Below are positions 47,029 through 56,281 of a stretch of 64,000 nt of DNA, piece by piece. The position numbers and the translations under genes were made by a program. Under the pieces are notes generated by a model, which did not search any database, was not told the DNA's origin, and worked only from the letters and a program-made list of their open reading frames with translations. The number at the start of each line of letters is the position of its first letter. Position 1 is the stretch's first letter. Origin of the DNA: Vibrio sp. SCSIO 43136 (GTDB taxonomy: Bacteria; Pseudomonadota; Gammaproteobacteria; Enterobacterales; Vibrionaceae); contig NZ_CP071848.1 of assembly GCF_023716565.1 (NCBI RefSeq), forward strand, positions 1,488,001 to 1,552,000. Direction: 5' to 3'.

Positions 47029-48129
47029 TTGAACAGACCATCACATGTAGTAGAGCTTTCATCAATCGATAAGAGCTTTGACGGCAAGCAGATTATTGGC
47101 AACCTAGAGCTTAACGTAAACCACGGTGAGTTTCTTACGATTTTAGGTCCGTCGGGGTGTGGTAAAACCACCGTATTACGCATGATTGCAGGATTTGAAA
47201 GCGCAGATTCAGGCAGCATACAAATTGATGGTCAGGATGTTACTGACACCCCTGCGGAACAACGCCACGTCAACACGGTATTCCAGAGTTACGCTCTGTT
47301 CCCTCATATGACAGTGTTCGACAACGTGGCTTTTGGCTTAAAGATGCAAAAAGTCCCATCGGCAGAGATTGAGCCACGTGTTATTGAAGCGCTGAAGATG
47401 GTACGTCTAGATCATATGGCGCAGCGTAAACCGCATCAACTATCTGGCGGCCAGCAGCAGCGTGTAGCGATTGCTCGCGCAGTGGTTAACAAGCCTAAAG
47501 TATTACTGCTCGATGAGTCCTTGTCGGCGCTTGATTATAAGCTACGTAAGCAGATGCAGATCGAACTTAAGCAGCTTCAGCGTCAGTTGGGTATTACCTT
47601 TATCTTTGTTACCCACGATCAAGAAGAAGCGCTATCGATGTCAGATCGCATCATCGTTATGCGAGACGGTCAGATCGAACAAGATGGTACGCCGCGTGAA
47701 ATTTACGAAGAACCAAAGAACTTGTTTGTTGCTCGCTTTATTGGCGAGATCAACGTGTTCAACACAGAAGCTATTGAGCGGCTGGATGACAAGCGTATTA
47801 AAGCCAATATCGAAGGTGTTGAGTCAGTCGTCTATTATGACCAACCAGTCATGCCCAATGACAAGCTACAAGTTCTGCTTCGTCCGGAAGATCTGCGTCT
47901 TGAAGAGATCAAAGAGTCAGAAGAGAAAGGCATTGTGGGCCATGTCGTTGAGCGTACCTATAAGGGTATGACGCTCGATTCTGTGGTCGAGCTAGACTCT
48001 GGCATGCGTGTCATGGTCAGCGAGTTCTTCAACGAAGACGACCCTGACGTAGACCACTCTCTCGGCCAAAAAGTGGCTGTAACATGGGTAGAAAGCTGGG
48101 AAGTGGTGCTGGCTGATGAAGAAGCTTAA
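47029..48129 (+). CDS. potA: Spermidine/putrescine ABC transporter ATPase PotA
   Basis: 366 residues from a TTG at 47029, which has GGGAGAG ten bases upstream. The frame is open to 46969, but the homologous part begins at about [19 protein letters not shown], and no ATG stands near it. E. coli PotA begins M-G-x-x-x-x-L-N, which aligns with an ACG here, so the start is uncertain. Walker [10 protein letters not shown], signature [14 protein letters not shown], Walker [13 protein letters not shown] and a C-terminal TOBE region are all present. It powers polyamine uptake with PotB, PotC and PotD. potB overlaps its end by 14 bp. Confidence 0.95.
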   Translation: MNRPSHVVELSSIDKSFDGKQIIGNLELNVNHGEFLTILGPSGCGKTTVLRMIAGFESADSGSIQIDGQDVTDTPAEQRHVNTVFQSYALFPHMTVFDNVAFGLKMQKVPSAEIEPRVIEALKMVRLDHMAQRKPHQLSGGQQQRVAIARAVVNKPKVLLLDESLSALDYKLRKQMQIELKQLQRQLGITFIFVTHDQEEALSMSDRIIVMRDGQIEQDGTPREIYEEPKNLFVARFIGEINVFNTEAIERLDDKRIKANIEGVESVVYYDQPVMPNDKLQVLLRPEDLRLEEIKESEEKGIVGHVVERTYKGMTLDSVVELDSGMRVMVSEFFNEDDPDVDHSLGQKVAVTWVESWEVVLADEEA

Positions 48130-48970
48130 TCTACAAAATGCCATCGTTGGCTTGATCGTAAGTTGGTTAGTGATTTTTGTTTTACTGCCTAACTTGATGA
48201 TCATAGGAACTAGTTTCCTTACCAGAGATGAAGCCAATCTTATAGAGATGACCTTCACTCTCGATAACTACGCACGCTTGGCAGATCCACTCTACTTCAA
48301 AGTATTGTGGCACTCATTTTACATGGCGTTGATAGCCACCGCGATTTGTCTGGTCGTTGGTTATCCATTTGCTTATATCGTGGCAAAAATGCCTGAAAAA
48401 TGGCGTCCGTTTATGCTGTTTTTAGTGATTGTACCTTTTTGGACTAACTCACTTATCCGCACCTACGGACTAAAAATTGTATTGGGTACGCAAGGGATCT
48501 TGAATAAGAGCTTAATGGCGCTCGAAATTATTGAGCGCCCTATTCGCATTATGTACACCGAGTCAGCTGTGATGATTGGTCTGGTTTATATCTTGTTGCC
48601 ATTCATGATTTTGCCGTTGTACTCTGCAATCGAAAAGCTCGATGGCACCTATATTGAAGCGGCGAAAGATCTTGGAGCAAACAAACTTCAAACGTTCACT
48701 AAGGTGATACTGCCTTTAACGGCACCTGGCATCATCGGTGGTTGTTTGCTTGTTCTACTTCCTGCATTGGGGATGTTCTACATTTCAGACTTGCTGGGTG
48801 GAGCTAAGAACTTGCTAATTGGTAATGTGATCAAAAGCCAAGTGCTCAATGCGCGTGATTGGCCGTTTGGTGCGGCAACCAGTATCGCACTCACCGTTGC
48901 AATGGCTGTCATGCTGTATGCCTACTACAGAGCAGGCAAGTTACTAAATAAAAAAGTGGAGCTGGAGTAA
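48116..48970 (+). CDS. potB: Spermidine/putrescine ABC permease PotB
   Basis: 284 residues with about six membrane helices. The permease loop [26 protein letters not shown] is seen near residues 180-205 (key residues E-A-A-x-x-x-G) and contacts PotA. It begins inside potA and ends overlapping potC by one base (TAATG). Confidence 0.96.
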   Translation: MKKLNLQNAIVGLIVSWLVIFVLLPNLMIIGTSFLTRDEANLIEMTFTLDNYARLADPLYFKVLWHSFYMALIATAICLVVGYPFAYIVAKMPEKWRPFMLFLVIVPFWTNSLIRTYGLKIVLGTQGILNKSLMALEIIERPIRIMYTESAVMIGLVYILLPFMILPLYSAIEKLDGTYIEAAKDLGANKLQTFTKVILPLTAPGIIGGCLLVLLPALGMFYISDLLGGAKNLLIGNVIKSQVLNARDWPFGAATSIALTVAMAVMLYAYYRAGKLLNKKVELE

Positions 48971-49740
48971 TGGGTAAGTCTACTAAATTTGGATTTATGG
49001 GCTTGGTTTACCTATTTCTTTACCTGCCTATTATCGTATTGATCGCCAACTCCTTTAATGCCAATAAATTTGGTATGAAATGGGGTGGATTTACCTTCAA
49101 GTGGTACGAAGCCTTAGTCAATAACGATAGTTTGATGCAAGCAGCATGGCACTCGCTAACAGTAGCGGTGTTTTCAGCCACAGCAGCAACTATCATCGGT
49201 AGCCTTACAGCGGTGGCGCTGTTTCGCTATCGTTTTAAAGGCAAAGGCGTGGTCAACGGCCTACTGTTTGTTGTCATGATGTCGCCTGACATCGTGATGG
49301 CAATTTCTTTGTTGGCTCTGTTTTTGGTGGCGGGTTTCCAACTGGGTTTTATCACGCTGTTTTTCGCTCACATCACATTCTGTTTGCCATTCGTTGTGGT
49401 GACAGTATATAGCCGACTTAACGGCTTTGACGTAAAGATGCTTGAAGCGGCAAAAGACCTAGGTGCTGGAGAGTGGACGATCCTAAAACAAATCATCCTG
49501 CCTCTAGCAAAGCCCGCAGTGGCTGCTAGTTGGCTACTAAGTTTCACCCTGTCATTAGACGATGTGATCATAAGCTCGTTCGTGACTGGGCCGACTTATG
49601 AGATTTTACCACTTAAGATCTACTCTATGGTTAAAGTGGGCATCTCTCCTGAAGTAAATGCCCTCGCAACCGTAATGCTGATCGTATCTCTAATTCTGGT
49701 TGTTATCTCTCAGCTTCTAGCACGAGAGAAAATCAAATAG
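48970..49740 (+). CDS. potC: Spermidine/putrescine ABC permease PotC
   Basis: 256 residues with about six membrane helices and the EAA loop [16 protein letters not shown]. It pairs with PotB to form the channel. A terminator-like hairpin (49766-49797) separates it from potD, which may lower or tune potD expression relative to potABC. Confidence 0.96.
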   Translation: MGKSTKFGFMGLVYLFLYLPIIVLIANSFNANKFGMKWGGFTFKWYEALVNNDSLMQAAWHSLTVAVFSATAATIIGSLTAVALFRYRFKGKGVVNGLLFVVMMSPDIVMAISLLALFLVAGFQLGFITLFFAHITFCLPFVVVTVYSRLNGFDVKMLEAAKDLGAGEWTILKQIILPLAKPAVAASWLLSFTLSLDDVIISSFVTGPTYEILPLKIYSMVKVGISPEVNALATVMLIVSLILVVISQLLAREKIK

Positions 49741-49765
49741 GGTCATCAAACCACCCTATTGTTAC

Positions 49766-49797
49766 GCAGCACTGTGATATGCAGTGCTGCTTTTTTA
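49766..49797 (+). terminator. Terminator/attenuator between potC and potD
   Basis: GCAGCACTG, 7-base loop, CAGTGCTGC, then six T. It ends 32 bases before the potD ATG. Confidence 0.82.
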
Positions 49798-49828
49798 TCA
49801 TTTACGTACATTTTTGGAGTTAACGTAC

Positions 49829-50866
49829 ATGAAAATTTGGTCTACTTTACTCACTGGTAGTGCCTGCATGCTGTCTTTGCTGGCGAACACAGTAACAGCA
49901 AGCGAAAAAGATAAAGAATTGGTGTTTATGAACTGGGGGCCTTACGTCTCAAGTGAAATTTTGCAGCAGTTCACTAAAGAGACGGGCATTAAGGTGATTT
50001 ACTCAACTTATGAGTCGAATGAAACCCTCTATGCAAAGCTCAAGACACATAACCAAGGCTATGACCTAGTTGTGCCTTCAACATACTTTGTCGCTAAGAT
50101 GCGTGATGAAGGCATGTTGCAAAAGATTGATAAGAGCAAGCTCTCGAACTTTGACAAGTTAGATCCAAACTATCTAGATAAACCTTACGACCCAAATAAC
50201 GACTACTCTATTCCACATGTCGTAGCCATTACAGGATTGGCAGTAAATACCGACCTTTATGATCCAGCAGAATTTACCAGCTGGGCAGATTTGTGGAGGC
50301 CTGAGTTTGAAGGTCAACTGATGCTAATGGACGATACACGCGAAGTGTTTCATATCGCACTGCGCAAGTTGGGTTATTCAGGAAACTCAGTGAAGGATGA
50401 GGAAATCGACCAAGCCTATGCAGAACTGCAAAAGCTGATGCCTAACGTTTTGGTATTTAACTCAGACAACCCAGCGGCCCCATATATGTCAGGAGAAGTT
50501 GGCCTTGGTATGCTTTGGAATGGCTCCGCAGCAGCGGCTCAAGCCGAAGGCTTACCACTTGAGCTAGTGTTCCCTAAAGAAGGTGGGATTGGTTGGGTCG
50601 ACAATTTTGCGATCACCTCAAATGCAACCAATGTAGACGCAGCCCATAAAATGATCGATTTCCTATTGCGTCCAGAAATTGCGGAAAAGATCTCTCAAAG
50701 TGCGGGCTACTTGACGGCTGTGAAAGAGTCTAACGATAAGTTTAGTGATGTTGCTCCGCTTTTCCCATCACAGCAAGACCTTGAAAATGTTGAGTGGCAA
50801 GACGCTGTAGGCGATAAAACGTTCAAGTACGAAGAATACTTCTTAAAACTTAAAGCTGGACAATAA
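49829..50866 (+). CDS. potD: Polyamine-binding protein PotD (first copy)
   Basis: 345 residues from the ATG at 49829 with GGAG upstream; the frame is open from 49784, which crosses the terminator. A signal peptide ends near VTAS. The mature protein starts with the PotD/PotF pattern ELVFMNWGPYVSSEILQQF and has ESNETLYAKL, DLVVPSTYFV and GMLWNGSAAAAQ, which frame the polyamine pocket. It delivers spermidine or putrescine to PotBC in the periplasm. A paralogue follows at 51060. The WGPY/AVAITGLAV residues differ from the second copy, so ligand preference may differ. Confidence 0.93.
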   Translation: MKIWSTLLTGSACMLSLLANTVTASEKDKELVFMNWGPYVSSEILQQFTKETGIKVIYSTYESNETLYAKLKTHNQGYDLVVPSTYFVAKMRDEGMLQKIDKSKLSNFDKLDPNYLDKPYDPNNDYSIPHVVAITGLAVNTDLYDPAEFTSWADLWRPEFEGQLMLMDDTREVFHIALRKLGYSGNSVKDEEIDQAYAELQKLMPNVLVFNSDNPAAPYMSGEVGLGMLWNGSAAAAQAEGLPLELVFPKEGGIGWVDNFAITSNATNVDAAHKMIDFLLRPEIAEKISQSAGYLTAVKESNDKFSDVAPLFPSQQDLENVEWQDAVGDKTFKYEEYFLKLKAGQ

Positions 50867-50876
50867 TCAGTTTTTG

Positions 50877-50904
50877 AAACGGCTCATTGTGAGCCGTTTT
50901 TTTA
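50877..50904 (+). terminator. Terminator after the first potD
   Basis: AAACGGCTCA, loop TTG, TGAGCCGTTT, then T tract. Confidence 0.88.
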
Positions 50905-50939
50905 TTCATCAAACGAATCAATATCTTCCCTTCACTACT

Positions 50940-50967
50940 TTTTCACCTCATACTTTTCCCGTATAAT
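50940..50967 (+). promoter_or_regulatory. Putative sigma-70 promoter of the second potD
   Basis: TTTTCA (-35, four of six) and TATAAT (-10, perfect) with a 16-base spacer. Transcription would begin near 50974, giving an 86-base leader. Confidence 0.55.
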
Positions 50968-50984
50968 TTGTCGCTCAAATTCAC

Positions 50985-51059
50985 GGAAAGCCCCATATAA
51001 TTCAAAACTAACTACGGTTAGTTACCTCGGCTTTCCCACTAATCAGGTAATGGCGACCT
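50985..51059 (+). promoter_or_regulatory. Structured 5' leader of the second potD
   Basis: Outer stem GGAAAGCC (50985-50992) with GGCTTTCC (51029-51036). Inside it AACTAAC and GTTAGTT close a UACG tetraloop in the very stable C-UACG-G context (51006-51023). AGGT (51045-51048) can pair with ACCT (51056-51059) next to the start codon. A six-codon frame ATG-GCG-ACC-TAT-GAA-TAA (51050-51067) overlaps the potD start. A regulatory RNA is inferred, not shown. Confidence 0.45.
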
Positions 51060-52103
51060 ATGAATAACTTCTCAAAGCTGTTTGCTGGAATTCTTAGCCT
51101 CTCAACCCTTTACTCTGCTCAAGCAGTTTCTGCCGATCAAGAGCTCTATTTTTATAACTGGTCTGAGTATATTCCTGGTGAAGTTCTCGAAGATTTTACC
51201 GAAGAGACGGGGATTAAAGTTATCTACTCTACCTATGAGTCAAACGAGAGCATGTATGCCAAGTTAAAGACTCAAGGAGAAGGTTACGATCTAGTGGTAC
51301 CTTCAACCTACTTCGTGTCGAAAATGCGTAAAGAAGGTATGTTGCAAAAACTTGATAAATCTAAGCTCGAGCACTTTGACGATCTAGACAGCAATTACCT
51401 AAACAAACCATTTGATCCGAGTAACGACTACTCTATCCCATACATTTGGGGTGCCACCGGCATCGGTATCAATACCGATATGTTGGACAAAGGTTCAGTG
51501 AAAAAATGGGCAGACCTTTGGGACAGTAAGTGGGTTGGTCAGTTGATGATGATGGACGACTCTCGAGAAGTCTTCCACATCGCCCTAACTAAGCTAGGTT
51601 ATTCAGCAAACACTACCAATCCAGATGAGATCAAGGCGGCTTACGAAGAGCTGCGTAAGTTAATGCCTAATGTATTGGTATTCAATTCAGATTTTCCTGC
51701 AAACCCTTATCTAGCTGGTGAAACTTCGATTGGTATGCTTTGGAACGGCTCTGCGTATATGGCTCGTGAAGAAGGTGCATCAATTGAGATCGTTTGGCCG
51801 GAAAAAGGCACAATCTTCTGGATGGACAGTCTTGCTATCCCAGCGGGTGCAAAAAACGTAGAAGCTGCGCATAAGATGATCGACTTCCTTACTCGTCCAG
51901 AAAATGCAGCTAAAATAGCAATGGAGATTGGTTACCCTACTCCAGTAAAAGCGGCTTACCCTTTGTTGCCAAAAGAGTTTGTTAACGATCCAAATATCTT
52001 CCCTCCTCAAGAGGTGATGGATTCAGGTGAGTGGCAAGACGAGGTAGGCGAAGCTGCTTCTATTTACGAAGAGTATTATCAGAAGCTCAAAGTAAATATG
52101 TAG
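51060..52103 (+). CDS. potD: Polyamine-binding protein PotD (second copy)
   Basis: 347 residues with a signal peptide (cleavage near AVSA) and the mature start QELYFYNWSEYIPGEVL, closer to E. coli PotD (YNWTEYVPPGLL) than the first copy. ESNESMYAKL, DLVVPSTYFVSKMRKEGML and GMLWNGSAYMAREEG match the first copy almost residue for residue, so the two are recent paralogues. The gene has its own promoter, structured leader and terminator, so it can be expressed apart from potABCD. Confidence 0.94.
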   Translation: MNNFSKLFAGILSLSTLYSAQAVSADQELYFYNWSEYIPGEVLEDFTEETGIKVIYSTYESNESMYAKLKTQGEGYDLVVPSTYFVSKMRKEGMLQKLDKSKLEHFDDLDSNYLNKPFDPSNDYSIPYIWGATGIGINTDMLDKGSVKKWADLWDSKWVGQLMMMDDSREVFHIALTKLGYSANTTNPDEIKAAYEELRKLMPNVLVFNSDFPANPYLAGETSIGMLWNGSAYMAREEGASIEIVWPEKGTIFWMDSLAIPAGAKNVEAAHKMIDFLTRPENAAKIAMEIGYPTPVKAAYPLLPKEFVNDPNIFPPQEVMDSGEWQDEVGEAASIYEEYYQKLKVNM

Positions 52104-52111
52104 TTTTACAT

Positions 52112-52138
52112 TGAGCGGCAGACATGCCGCTCTTTTTC
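52112..52138 (+). terminator. Terminator after the second potD
   Basis: GAGCGGC, 6-base loop, GCCGCTC, then five T. Confidence 0.88.
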
Positions 52139-52198
52139 TATCTGACGTAGCGCTCTGATAGGTCTATACTTTTTACGAACAACCGATCGGAGAATGTT

Positions 52199-52987
52199 TT
52201 GACGTGGTTAAATACCCAAGCACTTAGGCTACCAGCATTAATCGCTTTACTTGGAATTGTTCTAGCCATTTATAGTGAAGCTTTTTATATCAGCTCTAAG
52301 ACTGACTTGTTGTTTGAGACTTCGACGATTGCCGTTCTCACCTACATTTATCTCATCATCAAAGATTTTTTGCTAGATACACCGAAAATCCGCTACGGGT
52401 TTTATTTGATGTTTGTATCCAAGATCTACGACGTCCTCACCGAAATTGAGCCCGTTGATGAGTTTTTTAGTCGTCACGCACTTGTTGATAGCCTTCTGGA
52501 AGATGGTACGCTACAAGTGAGCTACTTGTTGGTTGCTGTTGGTATCAGTCAGATCGCTTTTCGTCTTAAGCACACCAGTTTCAAGGATGAAATGACTGGG
52601 TTGTATAACCGAAGAAAGCTTGCAGAAATTGAGCTAGAAGCTTTTGAGATCATTTACTTTGATTTGGACGGCTTAAAAGTGATTAATGACAAGCAAGGTC
52701 ATAAAGCTGGTGATCGATACATAACCCATTTTGCCCACACGCTTGATTACTGTGTAAATGAACAGGAGCTGGCAATTAGAGTCGGAGGTGATGAGTTTGT
52801 GACCATTTTAGAGCTCAATCGAACTGAAGATTTTCTCCAGCATCTTGATAAACTTCTCTCCGGAACTGACGTTAAATACAGCTATGGCACCATAAGTACC
52901 ACGTTAGAGAATCTTGATAACGCACTTAGTGCTTCAGATAAAGCCATGTATGAAATGAAGCGCTCGAGAAGTTCGAGCGAAGCCTAA
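52199..52987 (+). CDS. Membrane GGDEF protein (predicted diguanylate cyclase), copy 1
   Basis: 262 residues with a TTG start preceded by GGAGA. The N-terminal half has about four hydrophobic segments (9-25, 38-55, 68-80, 102-120). The GGDEF domain (about 128-258) shows DEMTGLYNRRKL, YFDLDGLKVINDKQGHKAGDRY and an intact GGDEF in IRVGGDEFVTI, so cyclase activity is expected. The segment between NRR and the metal-binding D-L-D is unusually short. The inhibitory RxxD site is absent (NEQE in its place). It is a tandem paralogue of the next gene. The N-terminal ligand is unknown. Confidence 0.88.
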   Translation: MTWLNTQALRLPALIALLGIVLAIYSEAFYISSKTDLLFETSTIAVLTYIYLIIKDFLLDTPKIRYGFYLMFVSKIYDVLTEIEPVDEFFSRHALVDSLLEDGTLQVSYLLVAVGISQIAFRLKHTSFKDEMTGLYNRRKLAEIELEAFEIIYFDLDGLKVINDKQGHKAGDRYITHFAHTLDYCVNEQELAIRVGGDEFVTILELNRTEDFLQHLDKLLSGTDVKYSYGTISTTLENLDNALSASDKAMYEMKRSRSSSEA

Positions 52988-53170
52988 TAAGTTCTCAGTT
53001 TAACCCGACTCGTTTCCGTTCCTCTGAGAGATGCCTCGCACTTCCCTCGATAACTCACGATATGAAGATAGTTGTTTAGCTGTTTAAAAAACCATTAGTG
53101 CTCTGTCTCACATTGATCTTGGTTCAATTTTTATATTATTTGTTCATTATTCAATGACTGTATTTAAGAA

Positions 53171-53950
53171 GTGAATCTACTCCATACCCAATCACTGAGG
53201 ATCCTCGGTCTACTCTTCTCCCTCACCCTGCTTGTGACTTATTACAGTGACGAGTTGGCTATCGAGTCTCAAAGCGATATCTTCCTTGAGGGGCTATCGG
53301 TTGTGGTATTGGTCTCGATCTTGATTACGGTTCGTGATATCAATTTTGAAAACATAACCATTCGGATTGGCCTCACTTTTCTAATCATATCCAAACTATT
53401 TGATACGATTACCGAATCCGACTTAGTGGATGAGTTATTTGAAAATTCTGAGTACATAGAGTTACTGCTAGAAGATGGTCTACTCCCAGTGGGCTACTTA
53501 CTGATCTCAATTGGGCTTACCCAAATTGCTTATCGACTCAAATTGGCTAGCCAGAAAGATGAACTTACTGGTCTGTTTAATCGACGCAAGCTGTCAGAAA
53601 TCACCTTAAATAGCTTTGAGTTGATCTACTTTGACCTTGATGGGCTTAAACAAGTTAATGATGGCTACGGCCACTCAGCGGGTGATAGATATATTATTCA
53701 GTTCGCTCATGCGCTGGAAGTTTGTATGCAAGAACAAGAGTTAGGCGTGCGTCTTGGTGGTGATGAATTTCTAGCGATAGTGAAGCCTGGCCGTGCTCAG
53801 ATGTTTATCGCTACGCTGGATAAAGTATTGGCCCCTACTGAGGTGGCGTATAGTTATGGTGTGCAAAGTGGCACTATCGATGACCTCGATAATGCCATCA
53901 TTAAGTCTGACCGAGCGATGTATAAAATGAAACGGGCAAAAGCCGCTTAG
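53171..53950 (+). CDS. Membrane GGDEF protein (predicted diguanylate cyclase), copy 2
   Basis: 259 residues with a GTG start at 53171. It matches copy 1 throughout: N-terminal hydrophobic segments, then DELTGLFNRRKLSEI, YFDLDGLKQVNDGYGHSAGDRY and GGDEF in VRLGGDEFLAIV. The same short NRR-to-DLD spacing and lack of an RxxD inhibitory site are seen (QEQE). The two copies share acidic patterns such as LLEDGxLxVxYLL before the GGDEF domain. A hairpin overlaps its stop codon (53930-53963). Confidence 0.87.
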   Translation: MNLLHTQSLRILGLLFSLTLLVTYYSDELAIESQSDIFLEGLSVVVLVSILITVRDINFENITIRIGLTFLIISKLFDTITESDLVDELFENSEYIELLLEDGLLPVGYLLISIGLTQIAYRLKLASQKDELTGLFNRRKLSEITLNSFELIYFDLDGLKQVNDGYGHSAGDRYIIQFAHALEVCMQEQELGVRLGGDEFLAIVKPGRAQMFIATLDKVLAPTEVAYSYGVQSGTIDDLDNAIIKSDRAMYKMKRAKAA

Positions 53951-53963
53951 CTTTTACCCGTTT
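53930..53963 (+). terminator. Hairpin overlapping the end of GGDEF copy 2
   Basis: A 14-bp stem with one mismatch (AAACGGGCAAAAGC / GCTTTTACCCGTTT), loop CGCTTA, spanning the stop codon. There is no long T tract. It lies between convergent genes. Confidence 0.5.
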
Positions 53964-53980
53964 CAGCAATTTGACTTTCT

Positions 53981-54715
53981 TTATGCTCTCAACGCCTGCT
54001 TTCCTGAGCCCAACAGTTCCTCAACCAATTTAGGCACTTCAATACTGGCTTTTCCATAACGCTTCTCAGCGAACTCACTTTCTACTGCGCTTGGCTCCAG
54101 ATTGATTTCAATGGTATGAGCGCCATGCATTTTGGCATCATGAACAAATCCCGCTGCTGGGTAAACCACGCCGGATGTGCCAATAGAAATGAAGAGATCG
54201 GCTTGCTCTACTGCTGCATAGATATCGCCCATTCTAAGCGGCATTTCACCAAACCAAACTATGTGTGGCCTTAGCTGCGAAGGCATTTGGCAGCAGTGGC
54301 AAAGGTCGCCTTGTACGATGTCGTGCGTACAATCAATCACTTGGGCGCTTTCACTGCATCGTGCTTTTAATAGCTCGCCATGCATGTGAATCACATTATT
54401 AGAACCGCCACGCTCGTGGAGGTTGTCGATGTTCTGCGTGACAACAGTGACAGTGCCATCCAAAAACTGTTCTAGTTTGCCTAGTGCAATATGGGCTGCA
54501 TTGGGCTGTATAGAGCTGTGTTGCAATTTGCGTCGTCGCTGATTGTAGAATTCATGGACCAAGTCTGGATCTCTCATGAAACCCTCGGGGGTCGCCACAT
54601 CTTCAATGCGGTGGTTTTCCCACAACCCATCTTGGGCTCGGAATGTTTGGATACCTGATTCAGCAGAGATCCCTGCGCCAGTCAAAACTACAATGTTGCG
54701 ATATGGAAAAGCCAT
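53981..54715 (-). CDS. cobB: NAD-dependent protein deacylase CobB (sirtuin)
   Basis: 244 residues. Sirtuin motifs are complete: [20 protein letters not shown] for [15 protein letters not shown] and the catalytic histidine in HMHGELL. The zinc cysteines are KARCSES...VIDC and LCHCC. The YNQRRR stretch (Tyr-x-x-Arg) is the class III pair that gives desuccinylase activity in CobB and SIRT5. It removes acetyl and succinyl groups from lysines. It is short, as E. coli CobB's short form, with no N-terminal extension. Confidence 0.94.
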   Translation of the reverse strand: MAFPYRNIVVLTGAGISAESGIQTFRAQDGLWENHRIEDVATPEGFMRDPDLVHEFYNQRRRKLQHSSIQPNAAHIALGKLEQFLDGTVTVVTQNIDNLHERGGSNNVIHMHGELLKARCSESAQVIDCTHDIVQGDLCHCCQMPSQLRPHIVWFGEMPLRMGDIYAAVEQADLFISIGTSGVVYPAAGFVHDAKMHGAHTIEINLEPSAVESEFAEKRYGKASIEVPKLVEELLGSGKQALRA

Positions 54716-54794
54716 CTTGTGTCCCTACAATTTGCTTACATCTTGTATATAACCTTAGCACTAATGTTGGTATCGGACACGTAGACCATAGTCG

Positions 54795-54822
54795 AAAAAA
54801 GGGCGACATACGTCGCCCTTTT
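54795..54822 (-). terminator. Terminator after amt
   Basis: GGGCGAC / GTCGCCC with a 4-base loop. The A run on its left side is a T tract on the minus strand, where amt ends. Confidence 0.8.
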
Positions 54823-54852
54823 GCAAATCAATAATCGGATAATTTCAGAGAC

Positions 54853-56073
54853 TTAGTCTTCGTTTAAAGAACCAATTTTGTGTACTGCCAAATCAGCACC
54901 GATGTATTCTTCTTCCTCAGACAAACGTAATCCAGTGACAGCGTTCAAGATACCGTACACAATGCCTGCACCGACAACCGCAACGACAATACCTATTAAT
55001 GTACCAAGGATTTGTACTGTTAAGCTGACACCACCAAGACCGCCTAGAGCCGATTGACCGAAGATACCGGCAGCAATACCGCCCCAAGCGCCACATACGC
55101 CGTGTAGCGGCCACACACCCAACACATCATCAATCTTGGTTTTGTTCTGTAGGAAGGTAAATAGCCAAACAAAAACACCACCTGCAACACCACCCGTGAT
55201 GAGTGCACCGATTGGGTGCATTAGGTCAGAGCCCGCACAGATAGCAACAAGACCAGCAAGAGGGCCGTTATGGATAAAGCCTGGGTCATTTTTACCTGCT
55301 ACTAGTGCAACCAAGATACCGCCAGTCATTGCCATTAATGAGTTCATTGCAACCAGGCCGCTGATGCCATTTAAGGTTTGCGCTGACATTACGTTAAAGC
55401 CAAACCAGCCAACACAAAGGATCCATGCACCTAAAGCAAGAAACGGAATGTTTGATGGGGCAAAGTTAGTATGTTTACCTGCGCGCACTCGACCATTACG
55501 CATGCCTAAGAAGTAAACAGCGACAAGTGCAATCCAACCACCCACGCCATGAACGACCACTGAGCCTGCGAAGTCATGGAAACCTGCGCCGAACTGAGAT
55601 TCAAACCATGCTTGTAGTCCGAAGTTACCATTCCAGATCATGCCTTCAAACAGCGGATAGACTAGGCCTACGGTGAAAAAAGTCGCAATCAAAATTGGGT
55701 AGAAACGAGCACGTTCAGCAATACCACCAGAAACAATCGCTGGGATTGCTGCTGCAAAGGTTAGAAGGAAGAAAAACTTAACCAGTTCATAGCCATTACC
55801 TGCTGAAAGTGTTTCAGCATCGGCAAAAAATGTACCTCCATAAGCGACCCAATAGCCGATAAAGAAGTAAGCGATGGCAGAGACACCAAAGTCAGCAAGG
55901 ATCTTAACCAAAGCGTTCACCTGGTTTTTGCGACGGACTGTACCTACTTCCAAAAATGCAAAACCTGCGTGCATCAAGAAAACCATGATTGCGCCAAGTA
56001 AAAGAAAAAGGGTGTCCGAACTTTGGGTCAGTGTTTGTACTGCGCCGTGTACTTCACTGGTAGAGATGCTCAT
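54853..56073 (-). CDS. amt: Ammonium transporter Amt
   Basis: 406 residues from the ATG at 56073 (GGAG about ten bases upstream); the frame is open to 56280 but that part contains the promoter. About eleven membrane helices carry the twin pore histidines in FHDFAGSVVVHGVGGW and DLMHPIGALITGG. It conducts ammonium across the inner membrane. No glnK lies next to it, unlike the usual glnK-amtB operon. A sigma-54 promoter (56119-56135) and NtrC-type sites (56230-56279) lie upstream, so nitrogen limitation should induce it. Confidence 0.95.
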   Translation of the reverse strand: MSISTSEVHGAVQTLTQSSDTLFLLLGAIMVFLMHAGFAFLEVGTVRRKNQVNALVKILADFGVSAIAYFFIGYWVAYGGTFFADAETLSAGNGYELVKFFFLLTFAAAIPAIVSGGIAERARFYPILIATFFTVGLVYPLFEGMIWNGNFGLQAWFESQFGAGFHDFAGSVVVHGVGGWIALVAVYFLGMRNGRVRAGKHTNFAPSNIPFLALGAWILCVGWFGFNVMSAQTLNGISGLVAMNSLMAMTGGILVALVAGKNDPGFIHNGPLAGLVAICAGSDLMHPIGALITGGVAGGVFVWLFTFLQNKTKIDDVLGVWPLHGVCGAWGGIAAGIFGQSALGGLGGVSLTVQILGTLIGIVVAVVGAGIVYGILNAVTGLRLSEEEEYIGADLAVHKIGSLNED

Positions 56074-56118
56074 TAGAATCTGTGCTCCGTGCAATTTGTT
56101 ATTTACTAATCGGTAGAT

Positions 56119-56135
56119 AGCAAACATCATTCCAA
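56119..56135 (-). promoter_or_regulatory. Sigma-54 promoter of amt
   Basis: On the minus strand TTGGAATGATGTTTGCT: GG at -24 and GC at -12 with exactly ten bases between, and 11 of 13 defined positions of YTGGCACGN4TTGCW. Transcription would start near 56109, 36 bases before the ATG. Confidence 0.75.
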
Positions 56136-56229
56136 CACTGAAGCACGTGCATTGCACCATTAAATTCTTATATATATCAGCAAGATACAGACTTACTGCT
56201 CTATGGTGGTTCGCCATGCCAAACCTTTC

Positions 56230-56279
56230 TGCACATATGTGGTGCACCAGAAACTCAATCAGCCACCCAAAATGGTGCA
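56230..56279 (-). promoter_or_regulatory. Two NtrC-type enhancer sites upstream of amt
   Basis: TGCACATATGTGGTGCA (56230-56246) has GCAC-N7-GTGC, the NtrC dimer spacing. A weaker site with TGGTGCA lies at 56263-56279. The centres are 33 bp apart, about three helical turns, and about 129 and 162 bases upstream of the predicted start, as in the glnA enhancer. Confidence 0.65.
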
Positions 56280-56281
56280 AA

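Noticed and set aside
53113-53127. TTGATCTTGGTTCAA before GGDEF copy 2, FNR-like
   Set aside because: The halves are five bases apart instead of four and the second half is imperfect.
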